The position numbers and the translations under genes are program-made. From Vibrio palustris (lineage in GTDB: Bacteria > Pseudomonadota > Gammaproteobacteria > Enterobacterales > Vibrionaceae): a stretch of DNA of 64,000 nt. The stretch spans positions 62,001-126,000 of the forward strand of contig NZ_AP024888.1 of NCBI RefSeq assembly GCF_024346995.1. Reading direction: 5' to 3'. Below are positions 51,097-60,834 of this stretch, piece by piece; the stretch's first letter is position 1; each line of letters starts with the position of its first letter. The notes under the pieces were generated by a model that saw nothing but the letters and a program-made list of their open reading frames with translations, ran no database searches and was not told the DNA's origin.

Positions 51097-51393
51097 ATGG
51101 CAAACAAGCCCGATCGTATTACAGCGATGCATGACATTATCGAAGCGGTAAAAGCTGAGTTTCCTTTATACCAAGCTGATACATTTGTATGTGGTCCAGA
51201 TAATGAATGTCAAGGATGCCCGAAAAAGTTAATGGAGTTGGTCGATACCGAGCTCAGTTACTGGGAACACGCAATAAGTTGTGGTATTACGCCGACCTTT
51301 GATGAACTGCGCCGGTTTGGAAAAATGTGTAAAAATGTGCGGCGTGGCTTAGTAAAAAATCAGCGTATTCCTGCTAAGTCACACCATTATTAA
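51097..51393 (+). CDS. Conserved hypothetical protein with cysteine cluster
   Basis: The 98-residue product starts at ATG 51097 behind TTGAGGTGG; an upstream TTG frame is less likely. It contains the cluster CGPDNECQGCPKKL (three Cys in ten residues) and two further Cys (SCGITP, KMCKNVRRG), suggesting metal or Fe-S binding. The helical C-terminus is basic. I do not recognise a named family, although similar short proteins occur in vibrios. The gene stands alone between the exonuclease gene and a convergent LysR gene. Confidence 0.75.
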   Translation: MANKPDRITAMHDIIEAVKAEFPLYQADTFVCGPDNECQGCPKKLMELVDTELSYWEHAISCGITPTFDELRRFGKMCKNVRRGLVKNQRIPAKSHHY

Positions 51394-51418
51394 TATCGCT
51401 TTCACTGGCGATGGTTAC

Positions 51419-52327
51419 CTATGAACTTTCCCTGCCATCTCTCAGCATATTCCCGAGAAAACTCAAAAACTCGTTTACGATAGTGGGCGGAGTTCGATGT
51501 GACATTACTTGCAGTTGAATACTGCGTTGTGATAACGATGGCTCTTGCATCGGTATTAATACTAACCCATCTTGCTTGGCCAACCGGCTAGCACTTAGAT
51601 CACTACATAGTGCAATGGCATCACTATTCTCTCTTGCATAGGTATACAGTGCTCCCATAGAGTTAGTCGTCAGCGCGGGCACAATACTAATGCCTTCTAA
51701 ATGGCAAGCAATATCAAATAAATAATTTAGAGTGGTCCCTGGCTCCGACATAACCAGTGGATACTTGGCTAAATCACGAACACTGAGTTGCGTGTTGTGG
51801 GCCAAAGGATGTCGCGCGTTAAGTAAGGCGGAAATGGGCGAGGGCGATTGTAGGGCGACGGCTACCCCTTGCTCAACTTGCAAGCTGAAAGTGAGCGCTG
51901 CATCGACCACTCCTTCTTTGACGAGCTTAGTCGCGTCTGCTGAATCAACGACTTTTAGGGAAAATATTGCATTTGGATAGTGCTCGCGAAAACGTGCCAT
52001 CACGTAAGGTAAAAAATCCCAGGCCATACCTTCAGGGCTCGCCAACGCAATAGATTGCATCTTGATGCTGTCCAATTCCTGCATTTCCGAAATGACATTG
52101 CTCAGTTCTACCGTATTGCGTAGTGAGTAGGTATACAAAATCTCGCCTGCAGGCGTTAATGCCATACCTCGGGGCTTTCTGTCGAATAGCGAGACATCAA
52201 GCTGCGCTTCCAACTGACTGATTTGTCGACTGATGGCAGATATGGCGACGTGCATTTGTGACGATGCTGCTGAAAGAGAGCCAGTTTGTGCTACGGAGTG
52301 AAAATATTTTAATGATAAATCATGCAT
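51419..52327 (-). CDS. LysR-family transcriptional regulator
   Basis: The 302-residue protein has the LysR winged helix at about 1-60 (LKYFHSVAQTGSLSAASSQMHVAISAISRQISQLEAQLDVSLFDR) and a two-lobed effector domain. I start it at ATG 52327 (MHDLSLKYF); a TTG nine codons upstream is possible. It is divergent from the M20 peptidase gene (123-base gap), the classic position for a LysR regulator of its neighbour, and probably controls that gene and perhaps the MFS transporter gene beyond it. Confidence 0.92.
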   Translation of the reverse strand: MHDLSLKYFHSVAQTGSLSAASSQMHVAISAISRQISQLEAQLDVSLFDRKPRGMALTPAGEILYTYSLRNTVELSNVISEMQELDSIKMQSIALASPEGMAWDFLPYVMARFREHYPNAIFSLKVVDSADATKLVKEGVVDAALTFSLQVEQGVAVALQSPSPISALLNARHPLAHNTQLSVRDLAKYPLVMSEPGTTLNYLFDIACHLEGISIVPALTTNSMGALYTYARENSDAIALCSDLSASRLAKQDGLVLIPMQEPSLSQRSIQLQVMSHRTPPTIVNEFLSFLGNMLRDGRESS

Positions 52328-52450
52328 AATCACGCTTTCTATTTTTGATAACAATTTTTTGCTTAATTGATAATTGTGGCAAAGATTTAGTCATCATATG
52401 CTAATTGGTATGAATAAATCGAGCGTTTTACGCAAAAACAGGGATAAAAG

Positions 52451-53845
52451 ATGCCACAATTGAGCGACCGTGCCAGTGCGATTACGCAGGCTAAAGACAA
52501 TATCAATAATGGTGAGTTTTACCAAACGCTTGCACGACGTGTGGCGATGGAAACGGAAAGCCAGAACCCAGATGCCGCAGAGGTATTATCCGCTTATCTC
52601 AAGCAAGAGATCCAGCCTTACATGACTCAATTGGGCTTTGAGTGTGAACAATTCGATAACCCAGTGGCAGGCAAACCGCCCTTGATGATCGCAACACGTA
52701 TTGAATCTGCATCGAGTAAAACATTATTGTTATACGGGCATGGTGATGTTACCGATGGTCAAGCTGAATTGTGGATGGAAGGTACCCACCCTTGGAAGAT
52801 GGCGCAGATCGGCGACAAGTTATTTGGCCGCGGTACGGCGGATAATAAAGGCCAACATACCATCAATTTAATGGCATTAGCCACGGTGCTTAAGCAACGT
52901 GACGGGCACTTAGGTTATAACGTTAAAGTGCTATTTGAAATGAGTGAAGAAGTGGGGTCAACTGGCTTAGAGCAGTTTTGTCGTGAACATAAAGACGCGC
53001 TGCACGCTGATTTATTTTTGGCTTCCGATGGGCCGCGTTTAAACGCAGCGACACCGACTATTTTCTTAGGATCTCGTGGTGTATGCCAATTCCGGCTACG
53101 TTGTCAAACTGGCAATGGTGCACGCCATTCCGGAAACTGGGGGGGCGTGATTACTAATGCGGCTATCCGGCTTAATCATGCGTTAGCCACGTTAGTTTCT
53201 AAAACAGGCCAAGTGCTACCTGCTTCGCTCAAAGCACCAGCGCCACAAGGTTTAGCGGCCAGTATAATGCAAGCGTTACCAGTGGGCGGCAATGCAGGCG
53301 ATCCAAATTTGAATAATGACTGGGGCGAAACCCACCTGACTAAAGGTGAGCGATTGTTTGGCTCGAATACTTTAGAAGTGATTGCGTTGGGAGCGGGTAA
53401 CATTGTTAAGCCAGTTGGCGCGATTCCTGATTCGGCGGAAGCAGTGTGTCATTTACGTATTGTTCCGGGAACCGATTGGGAGAATTTGGTGGCGAATTTA
53501 CAGGATCATTTTGTATCCCAAGATATGGAGGATATTGAAGTGATTTATGAAGGGGGCTATAACGCGACGCGCCTAGACCCAACTCATCCATGGGTGAGCT
53601 TTGTGCAAAACTCGATGCAAGCCTCATTAGAGCAAGAAGTCACTGTCTTACCCAACTTAGGGGGCACGATCCCAAATCATTGTTTTGCCGATGTGTTAGC
53701 TTTGCCTACAGTATGGATGCCACACTCTTATCCGTCTTGTAACCAACATGCGCCGGACGAGCACATATTGGTTAGTGTCGCAGAGCAAGGACTGGCCTCT
53801 GCAGCCGGTGTTTTTTGGGATTTAGGTGACGCTTGGCCGTGTTAA
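52451..53845 (+). CDS. M20-family metallopeptidase/amidohydrolase
   Basis: The 464-residue protein follows the M20 (ArgE/DapE/CPG2) plan. Metal ligands are visible as His97 and Asp99 in LLYGHGDVTDG, the bridging Asp131 in GRGTADNKGQ, the Glu166-Glu167 pair in EMSEEVGSTG, Asp193 in LASDGPR, and a final His in HAPDEH. A dimerisation lid domain lies at about 205-330. No signal peptide is present, so it acts in the cytoplasm, on a dipeptide or an N-acyl compound of unknown identity. It is flanked by a divergent LysR gene and a convergent MFS importer gene, suggesting one uptake-and-hydrolysis pathway. Confidence 0.9.
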   Translation: MPQLSDRASAITQAKDNINNGEFYQTLARRVAMETESQNPDAAEVLSAYLKQEIQPYMTQLGFECEQFDNPVAGKPPLMIATRIESASSKTLLLYGHGDVTDGQAELWMEGTHPWKMAQIGDKLFGRGTADNKGQHTINLMALATVLKQRDGHLGYNVKVLFEMSEEVGSTGLEQFCREHKDALHADLFLASDGPRLNAATPTIFLGSRGVCQFRLRCQTGNGARHSGNWGGVITNAAIRLNHALATLVSKTGQVLPASLKAPAPQGLAASIMQALPVGGNAGDPNLNNDWGETHLTKGERLFGSNTLEVIALGAGNIVKPVGAIPDSAEAVCHLRIVPGTDWENLVANLQDHFVSQDMEDIEVIYEGGYNATRLDPTHPWVSFVQNSMQASLEQEVTVLPNLGGTIPNHCFADVLALPTVWMPHSYPSCNQHAPDEHILVSVAEQGLASAAGVFWDLGDAWPC

Positions 53846-53865
53846 ACTGATTTTTATACCATAGC

Positions 53866-53895
53866 AAAGGGGCTCCTATAGAGGAGCCCCTTTTT
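53866..53895. terminator. Bidirectional terminator between the peptidase and MFS genes
   Basis: AAAGGGGCTCCT (53866-53877) pairs with AGGAGCCCCTTT (53882-53893) over ATAG, followed by T residues on both strands. It serves the two convergent genes. Confidence 0.92.
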
Positions 53896-53912
53896 CATGT
53901 TGATCAAATGTA

Positions 53913-55214
53913 TCAGTGCAATTTGAAGTCTTTACGAATCGCAAACATAGTAATGATACTGACACTACAGGCGGCTAATAGATAATAGCTTGGCGCGAGT
54001 AAATCGCCAGTCGCGCTAATCGACCATACAAGTAATGCAGGCGTAAAGCTGCCAAACACAGTCGTTGCGATGTTATAGCTTAGCGACATACCGGTAGCTC
54101 GTACGTGTGTTGGGAACAGTTCCGACATTAATGCTGGTAAGCCGCCAAAGTACATAGCTTTAAGAATACTAAGCCAAAACAGAACACTCGCAAGCATGAC
54201 CAACGTCGGGCTGGTGGAGAGCAGCGTGAAAGCCGGGTATACGGTTAAGAAGAATAAACTGGAGGCGAATATCATGATACGTGTACGACCAAACTTATCG
54301 GACAGTGTGCCGACAAATGGAGTGAGCACCGTCAAGACCGCGTAACTAATTAATGTGCCCCCATAGCCAATCGAGCTGCTCATACCTAAAAACTTGCTCG
54401 CATAAGTTGGCATAAAGATAATTGAGTACGTCACAGAAGTGGATAACACCATCGCGCCAATGTTGTACATGATGCTGCGTTTATGTGATTTAAATAACTC
54501 AGCCACAGGGACTTTGGGGTCTTCTTCTTTCTCTTCAAATGCGGCGGTTTCTTCAATATGACGGCGAATATATAAGCCAACAGGGCCGATGAGAAGTCCG
54601 AAAATAAAGGGAATACGCCACCCCCAACTTTCTAATTGCTGAGTGGTCAGTAGTGCGGTTAACACTAAGCCAAAGCCCGCCCCTAATAGACCACTGACTC
54701 CTTGGCTAGCAAACATAAAACTCGATAGGAAGCCTTTACGTTCAGGGTATTGTTCAACCAACATCGCTGTTGCACTGCCAAATTCGCCGCCAGCGGAAAA
54801 ACCTTGCAGTAAACGGGCTAATAAAATACCGATTGGCGCCAAAATGCCAATACTAGCGTAAGTCGGCATGACGGCAATCAAAAATGTGCCGCCCATCATC
54901 AACCAAATCGTCAACAACATCGCTGATTTACGACCTGATTTATCGGCATAACTCCCAATCACTATCGCGCCAATTGGTCGAATAAGGTATGACATTGCAA
55001 ACGTAAATAAGGCCAGCATGAGTGAGAGCGTGGCATCATCGGTCGGAAAAAAAAGTTTAGAAATGGTGCCAGCAAAAAAAGCGTAAGCGATAAGGTCAAA
55101 CCACTCAAGCGCGTTACCTATTGAGGAGGCGATGATCAGTTTGTACAGCTTGCGATCTGAAAGCTTCTTGGGGTGGCGCAAAGCCTGCTCGTTAGTTATT
55201 ACACTATCAGACAT
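53913..55214 (-). CDS. MFS transporter, metabolite:H+ symporter (ProP-like) family
   Basis: The 433-residue protein has 12 membrane helices. It has the MHS-family features ASSIGNALEWFDLIAYAFFAGTISKLFFP near the N-terminus, GSYADKSGRKSAM between helices 2 and 3, LARLLQGFSAGGEFGSATAMLVEQYPERKGF, and RHIEETAAFEEKEE in the central loop. Relatives carry betaine, proline, alpha-ketoglutarate or citrate. The neighbouring M20 gene suggests an amino-acid derivative or dipeptide, but the substrate is not known. Confidence 0.92.
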   Translation of the reverse strand: MSDSVITNEQALRHPKKLSDRKLYKLIIASSIGNALEWFDLIAYAFFAGTISKLFFPTDDATLSLMLALFTFAMSYLIRPIGAIVIGSYADKSGRKSAMLLTIWLMMGGTFLIAVMPTYASIGILAPIGILLARLLQGFSAGGEFGSATAMLVEQYPERKGFLSSFMFASQGVSGLLGAGFGLVLTALLTTQQLESWGWRIPFIFGLLIGPVGLYIRRHIEETAAFEEKEEDPKVPVAELFKSHKRSIMYNIGAMVLSTSVTYSIIFMPTYASKFLGMSSSIGYGGTLISYAVLTVLTPFVGTLSDKFGRTRIMIFASSLFFLTVYPAFTLLSTSPTLVMLASVLFWLSILKAMYFGGLPALMSELFPTHVRATGMSLSYNIATTVFGSFTPALLVWSISATGDLLAPSYYLLAACSVSIITMFAIRKDFKLH

Positions 55215-55369
55215 AAATTACTCCCTGTAATTACATTGACTAGTCCGTTGATTTTCGATGCTAGGGGGTTTATTGCTTTTATACAATTGTTAATTTATTA
55301 ATTCATCTTTGCTTTTTTTGCAAAGCAAAGCAGGTATTCGCAGGGTAACGTCAGTGCAATAGATGACAG

Positions 55370-55404
55370 AGTCTAGAGAATGGAAAAGGCTCCATCTCTA
55401 GACT
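55370..55404. terminator. Hairpin between the MFS and RNase H genes
   Basis: AGTCTAGAG (55370-55378) pairs with CTCTAGACT (55396-55404), with an inner ATGG/CCAT extension. It lies 63 bases past the RNase H stop on the minus strand. The T-tail is on the plus strand, so terminator function on the minus strand is uncertain. Confidence 0.45.
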
Positions 55405-55467
55405 TTTGGCAAGCTTATACTGGTGTGAGTGGTGCTGTCATCGTGCATATAAGCAAGGTTGCATTAT

Positions 55468-56229
55468 TTATCCGGTACGTAATGCCATAATTTCAGCGAT
55501 ATTATAGGGTTTACGATACGGTGCTAACTCTGTTTCTTGGGTATCGATGGCAACAATCGACATTCTATCGGCTAGCTCGTTGCCCTCAATATCGACATGT
55601 CCGTTGACGTGATGGAGAGTAATGTGTGTGGCTAATTCCTGATATAGACGATAAGCAGATTGAATAATATCGAGATTTTTTATCTCTCCTCCTGATTTTT
55701 TCCAGCCTTTTTTTTCCCAGCCCGGAGCCCATTGAGTAATACAATCAATTGAATATTTAGAATCACAAAAAATAGCCACTGAGTGACCGTGAGTTATTTT
55801 GTCTTTCGCCATCAACAAAGCATGATGTAAGCCGCGTAGCTCAGCCGTATTATTGGTGCCAAATTGCTGATAAAGGCCAAACCAAAGTTCACTGAGTTTA
55901 TTATGCTCATAGACCGCTAAACCAGTGCCTGCTTTACCTGGATTGGGCTCGCACCCACCATCGGAGAAAATTTTGATATCAAAAGGCATGGCTTCAATTT
56001 GTGATTGGGTCAACGCCGCGGGTTTGGCTTTTTTGGGTTGTGTTTTTGTTGGAGAATGACGTGTTACGGCATCCGTTTTCCTTCCAAATGCAGCCTCTGC
56101 TTCTGCTAATGACGGGAATGCTTTGAATTTTGCCCCAGCAAAGCCGTCAACTTGTTGTTTACATTGCTCCCAAGTGGTGTAAATACCATTCTGACGCCCG
56201 CTCCACACAACATAATATTTTTTAGCCAA
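55468..56229 (-). CDS. Ribonuclease HI with N-terminal viroplasmin domain
   Basis: This RNase H removes the RNA strand of RNA/DNA hybrids. The 253-residue product starts with the viroplasmin (caulimovirus VI-like) domain at about 2-48 (KKYYVVWSGRQNGIYTTWEQCKQQVDGF), which binds double strands, as in eukaryotic RNase H1. A basic linker follows, then the catalytic domain at about 83-230 with Asp90 (SDGGCEPNPG), Glu130 (NNTAELRG), Asp156 (FCDSKYS) and Asp221 (GNELADRMS). All four catalytic acids are present. It is longer than the single-domain RnhA of E. coli. Confidence 0.93.
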   Translation of the reverse strand: MAKKYYVVWSGRQNGIYTTWEQCKQQVDGFAGAKFKAFPSLAEAEAAFGRKTDAVTRHSPTKTQPKKAKPAALTQSQIEAMPFDIKIFSDGGCEPNPGKAGTGLAVYEHNKLSELWFGLYQQFGTNNTAELRGLHHALLMAKDKITHGHSVAIFCDSKYSIDCITQWAPGWEKKGWKKSGGEIKNLDIIQSAYRLYQELATHITLHHVNGHVDIEGNELADRMSIVAIDTQETELAPYRKPYNIAEIMALRTG

Positions 56230-56429
56230 ACTGGTTCCTTTATCACATACATGTTATTTATTGAGGTACTGTTCAGTATCATCAATGATCTTTTTCTGTT
56301 GGTCAACTCCCTATCAGAATGGAACACTAGAGATCTTGAGTAGAGTGTCAATGGTGGTTGAACGAAATGATTATTTTAGATTCAATGTGGTTGACCCCCA
56401 TTTATTGTAGATAGAAGGTAAAGGATTAA

Positions 56430-57191
<762 letters not shown>

Positions 57192-57210
57192 ACTCACGCT
57201 TAGTGGGCGA

Positions 57211-57238
57211 CTGGGCATGGTTTTCTTCATGCCCAGTA
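57211..57238 (+). terminator. Hairpin after the SDR gene
   Basis: ACTGGGCATG (57211-57220) pairs perfectly with CATGCCCAGT (57229-57238) over GTTTTCTT, 20 bases past the stop. The tail ATTTGG is weakly T-rich. Confidence 0.7.
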
Positions 57239-57446
57239 TTTGGATAAAGGATTACGCTTTATTTTTTACTTGCCCAGTTCTTACAGCCTGGCTGACTTCT
57301 ATCGATCACCAAATCTCCTTCTACGGTGAATCGGCTATAGCCTACAAGTAGGGCAAATTGCGAGAAATCGGTTATGTCATGTTTTTTTTAGAATCTTCGG
57401 GTTTATGTCAGAAAATGTACATGTTTGATTGTGTTTTAAACGATTA

Positions 57447-57860
57447 TTAAGGTTTGATTGTAAGCGTATCTTTGAGGCGTATGTATTCTTGAATGGCTAG
57501 GATATCGGCCATTCCTGCAACGGGCGCGTCTGTAAGCGCATGCCACATGACTTCGTCTGCTTCTTGCGCGCGAATGTTGCCGTGCCAAGTCGTAATCACA
57601 TAGTAGTGATGAAGTTCCAGCTCTTGAGTCGGGTGATAGAGTGAACAGAGATAATAATAGTGCAAAGGAGCGATGGTGAGCTCTTCTTCCAGTTCACGCA
57701 GTAACGCCTGACCTTGAGTTTCTCCGGCTTCGATATGCCCTGCGGGTATCGCGATGGCTCCAGGGTCGATAGTTTTTAGTAATGAACGTTGCTCGAGTAA
57801 AACTTGTTCATTATTGACGAGCATAAAAGCGACACATTCATGAATCTCCATTGCCATCAT
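57447..57860 (-). CDS. Nudix hydrolase
   Basis: The 137-residue protein has the Nudix box GHIEAGETQGQALLRELEEELTI, fitting G-x5-E-x7-R-E-U-x-E-E-x-G-U except that the last Gly is Leu. It opens with a beta-strand ECVAFMLVNNEQVLLEQRS. Nudix enzymes hydrolyse nucleoside diphosphates linked to other moieties; the substrate cannot be told. Tandem ATGs at 57860 and 57857 follow AAGGAA. The stop is close to an AT-rich intergenic region. Confidence 0.9.
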   Translation of the reverse strand: MMAMEIHECVAFMLVNNEQVLLEQRSLLKTIDPGAIAIPAGHIEAGETQGQALLRELEEELTIAPLHYYYLCSLYHPTQELELHHYYVITTWHGNIRAQEADEVMWHALTDAPVAGMADILAIQEYIRLKDTLTIKP

Positions 57861-57962
57861 ATTTCCTTATTGTGAGTCATTGGATTTAGGTTATAACAGG
57901 ATAAAGTGGCAAGGTTACGCTTTTAATACTGAGATTTGATGTGTCATTGAAAACCTATTGCG

Positions 57963-57990
57963 CATAAAAAAGAGAGGCGATTGCCTCTCC
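57963..57990 (-). terminator. Terminator after the DUF7282-like gene
   Basis: GAGAGGC (57972-57978) pairs with GCCTCTC (57983-57989) over GATT. On the minus strand the stem runs into six T residues. It is about 60 bases past the stop at 58049. Confidence 0.82.
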
Positions 57991-58048
57991 AATATGTTTA
58001 TGCAGCGTGTTGTTCATTATCAGAAGATGGTGATTTGAAAGAAGCTCA

Positions 58049-58486
58049 CTATTTTGCCGTAATCACGGATGTCACCAGTTTACCATGAGAGCGCACCGGG
58101 CCATCTTCTTTTGCGCCTAATGTATATTCAAAGACACCCATTTTTTTGCCGCCAGCTTCACTATGCAGCATCAACATCAACATGTCTCCGCTTTCAATTT
58201 CTTCGGTTAATATCGCTGAAACATCATAGTTTTCGCCCATTTTTAGTGGCGCGTAACCCACAACAGGGCCTGGTTTCATATTTTTATCGGTACGGTGAAC
58301 TACAAGCCAACCATTAGTTTCCGATTTAATCATATCAGCAGTAACTGTCCCATGGGAGACATCTTGATCATGACTATATACACCCACATCCATCATGTGG
58401 CCTGCTGCCATAGCGATTGACGACGAGCTAATTAATAAGGCACTGAGTGCAAAGCGTTTCGTCCATTTTTTCACAGTATTTTCCAC
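58049..58486 (-). CDS. Small secreted DUF7282-like protein
   Basis: The 145-residue protein has a signal peptide (VKKWTKRFALSALLISSSSIAMA, cut before AGHMMDVG). I start it at GTG 58486 because GAGGA lies 8 bases upstream; a long upstream frame to 58609 is implausible. The mature domain is a single beta-sandwich: VTADMIKSETNGWLVVHRTD, GPVVGYAPLKMGENYDVSAIL, and DMLMLMLHSEAGGKKMGVFEY, a layout like DUF7282 proteins, whose function is unknown. It is transcribed alone. Confidence 0.78.
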   Translation of the reverse strand: MENTVKKWTKRFALSALLISSSSIAMAAGHMMDVGVYSHDQDVSHGTVTADMIKSETNGWLVVHRTDKNMKPGPVVGYAPLKMGENYDVSAILTEEIESGDMLMLMLHSEAGGKKMGVFEYTLGAKEDGPVRSHGKLVTSVITAK

Positions 58487-58763
58487 GTTTAAATCCTCAT
58501 TAGGTAATGATATATAGCAATGAACCAGCCCACGATAGAACACAGCTGGTTGAATGAGTGTATGAATGAATAGACTAAAACGACATTTGTAAGCGTTAAC
58601 AATCATCACTTACCTAACATTACTTTGCGCAATGAGATGTGGTGTACAAAGATAAAATAATTACTGGTAATTATTATAAAGTGTATTACGAAGCCGATTT
58701 GGCATAATCGATTTATTCTCATTGAGAACGGTTCGCGAATGTCATGAGATTGGCTTGGCACAG

Positions 58764-60611
58764 CTAACACTGTTTATGTTGTACTTGCTTATAAAGTTGA
58801 TAGCCATTCCTCCCTCGTTCTTTAACCTTATAGAGGGCAGCATCGGCTTGCTTCATCGTGTTATTGAGCGAGGTATCATGTGTTTCTATCGTGCTCATGC
58901 CGATACTCACACCGATATGTATGGCTGGATGATTAAAAGTAAAAGGCTGCGCAATCGACTCGACAATACGCTGAGCTAATTCTTCGGCGGTTTCATGCAA
59001 GTTATGAGATCCACTTATTACCAAAGCGAATTCATCGCCCCCAAAACGACACACTAAATCATTATCTCTAACCGTATTTTTGAGTCGGTTAGCCACTTCT
59101 TTGAGAACTTCATCACCGGCTAAATGGCCATAAGTGTCATTTACCGCTTTAAAATAATCGAGGTCAATAAGCATAAGGATATGATTATCGATATCACGTT
59201 GCGTATTTGCTAGTAGTTTATCGGTGTATTCATTAAAGCTTGCGCGATTAGCAAGTCCAGTTAATGAGTCATGATGAGCTGCGTAGTGAATTTTTTCTTT
59301 GCTTTTTTCTTGCTCAGTGATGTCTACCGAAGTACATACCCACCCACTATCAGGTAAAGAGCTATAAAGAGCCTCAATAATAGCGCCTGACTGTAATTGA
59401 AAACGTTGTAGAAATGATTGATCGTTATCGAATGCGGCGTACATCTCGTCCATCGTTTTATCCGGATTATCGATGGTTTCTTGGCTATTATAGCGATGGC
59501 TTAAAAATTCTCGAAATGATTGCCTAATACGAATGTGTGAACTGTTAATTGCATAGATATCACAATGCTGATTATTCCAATATTTAAGTAAACCTCGCAT
59601 ATCATAGACGGCGACGCCTTGAGGGATATGATTCACGATAGCGGAAAGCTCATCATTTTTAGCTTGCATCAAACGTTCACTCTCGCTCATTTTTTGTTCT
59701 AAGAGCTTACGCTCAGATACATCTTGGAAAGCCCCAATCAACCGGCATAAAGCCCCATTTTCATAAACGCCATGTCCCGTTGTTTTTACCCACATATGCT
59801 TGCCTTGATTATTAATAAAAGGCAGTTCGCTGGACCAGATTTTGTTAGATTCGATGGCTGCATCGACGGTTTTTCGGATAATATCTTGTGCTTCAGGCGC
59901 GAAAAAAGCAAAGCCACTATCGAGTGAAGGTTTAAAATTGGTATCGACGCCGATGATGTCGCGAGTTTGGGGAGACCAATATAACGCATTAGTTTCAATA
60001 TCATATTCCCAGCTGCCAACGCCTGATACCTTGGCAACTTCTTCTGATAACGCTTCTTTGCGCATGAGATAAGCTCTTGCCTGCTCAACTTTTGCACAAG
60101 CTAATTGCATTTGTAACCAGTTTAAATTAGCTTGCAGCAAGCTTTCGACGATGTCTTTGAATTGCTTTAAACGATGCTGTTGCTCGTTACTCAATAGGCG
60201 GGCAGAGGTATCGAGAATGCATAATGTCCCGATAACCTCATTACCATCAAGTGTAATAGGGCAGCCCGTACAAAATTTTAGTTGATGCTTTTTGATATAA
60301 GCATTTTGTTTAAACCGATCATCTTTTGTTGCGTCTTCAACCATGATAAATGAGGCCGAGTCATAGACATAACGACTAAACGAGTAGGGTTTATCAAAGT
60401 CTTCTTGTTGTAAGCCAACGGAAGATACAATAATTGAAGTTGCATATTCCTGAGTTTTATCATAAATCGATAATAGGGCAGTGGGACAATGAAACACATC
60501 CGAAACTATATTGATTAGGGTATGAAGTGCAGGCAATTGAGCAATTTTTTCTGACTTCAGTTGTTCAAGTGCTTGGTTATAGACTTCTGAATAATCGAAT
60601 GTTGATGTCAT
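58764..60611 (-). CDS. GAF-PAS-GGDEF diguanylate cyclase
   Basis: The 615-residue cytoplasmic protein has no membrane segment. An N-terminal GAF domain (about 20-165; FCTGCPITLDGNEVIGTLCILD) is followed by two PAS domains (about 185-305 and 320-425; WEYDIETNALYWSPQTRDIIG and YDMRGLLKYWNNQH) and a GGDEF domain (about 440-605). The active-site GGDEF is at 524-528, and an inhibitory I-site R-D-N-D lies at 515-518, so it should be an active, product-inhibited c-di-GMP synthase. No EAL domain follows. It is monocistronic. Confidence 0.93.
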   Translation of the reverse strand: MTSTFDYSEVYNQALEQLKSEKIAQLPALHTLINIVSDVFHCPTALLSIYDKTQEYATSIIVSSVGLQQEDFDKPYSFSRYVYDSASFIMVEDATKDDRFKQNAYIKKHQLKFCTGCPITLDGNEVIGTLCILDTSARLLSNEQQHRLKQFKDIVESLLQANLNWLQMQLACAKVEQARAYLMRKEALSEEVAKVSGVGSWEYDIETNALYWSPQTRDIIGVDTNFKPSLDSGFAFFAPEAQDIIRKTVDAAIESNKIWSSELPFINNQGKHMWVKTTGHGVYENGALCRLIGAFQDVSERKLLEQKMSESERLMQAKNDELSAIVNHIPQGVAVYDMRGLLKYWNNQHCDIYAINSSHIRIRQSFREFLSHRYNSQETIDNPDKTMDEMYAAFDNDQSFLQRFQLQSGAIIEALYSSLPDSGWVCTSVDITEQEKSKEKIHYAAHHDSLTGLANRASFNEYTDKLLANTQRDIDNHILMLIDLDYFKAVNDTYGHLAGDEVLKEVANRLKNTVRDNDLVCRFGGDEFALVISGSHNLHETAEELAQRIVESIAQPFTFNHPAIHIGVSIGMSTIETHDTSLNNTMKQADAALYKVKERGRNGYQLYKQVQHKQC

Positions 60612-60784
60612 ACTTATTAGTACCCCAAAGATAATTACCTTCTAAATATAGCTCTCTTTGTCTTGAGTGAAGCTACTGCGAGGTAATAACTGACTGGGAT
60701 AGAGAGAAATACTCAAAAATTGGTAGGCGAATGTGCCATAACAAGTATCAATAAACTGAGCAGCGTAAATAGAATAAACACAAA

Positions 60785-60808
60785 AAAGCCAGCGCGAACG
60801 CTGGCTTT
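60785..60808 (-). terminator. Terminator after the TonB-dependent receptor gene
   Basis: AAAGCCAGCG (60785-60794) pairs with CGCTGGCTTT (60799-60808) over CGAA, and on the minus strand is followed by a T-run. It lies 27 bases past the receptor stop. Confidence 0.9.
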
Positions 60809-60834
60809 GGGGACTAATTAAATCAACTTGTGAC

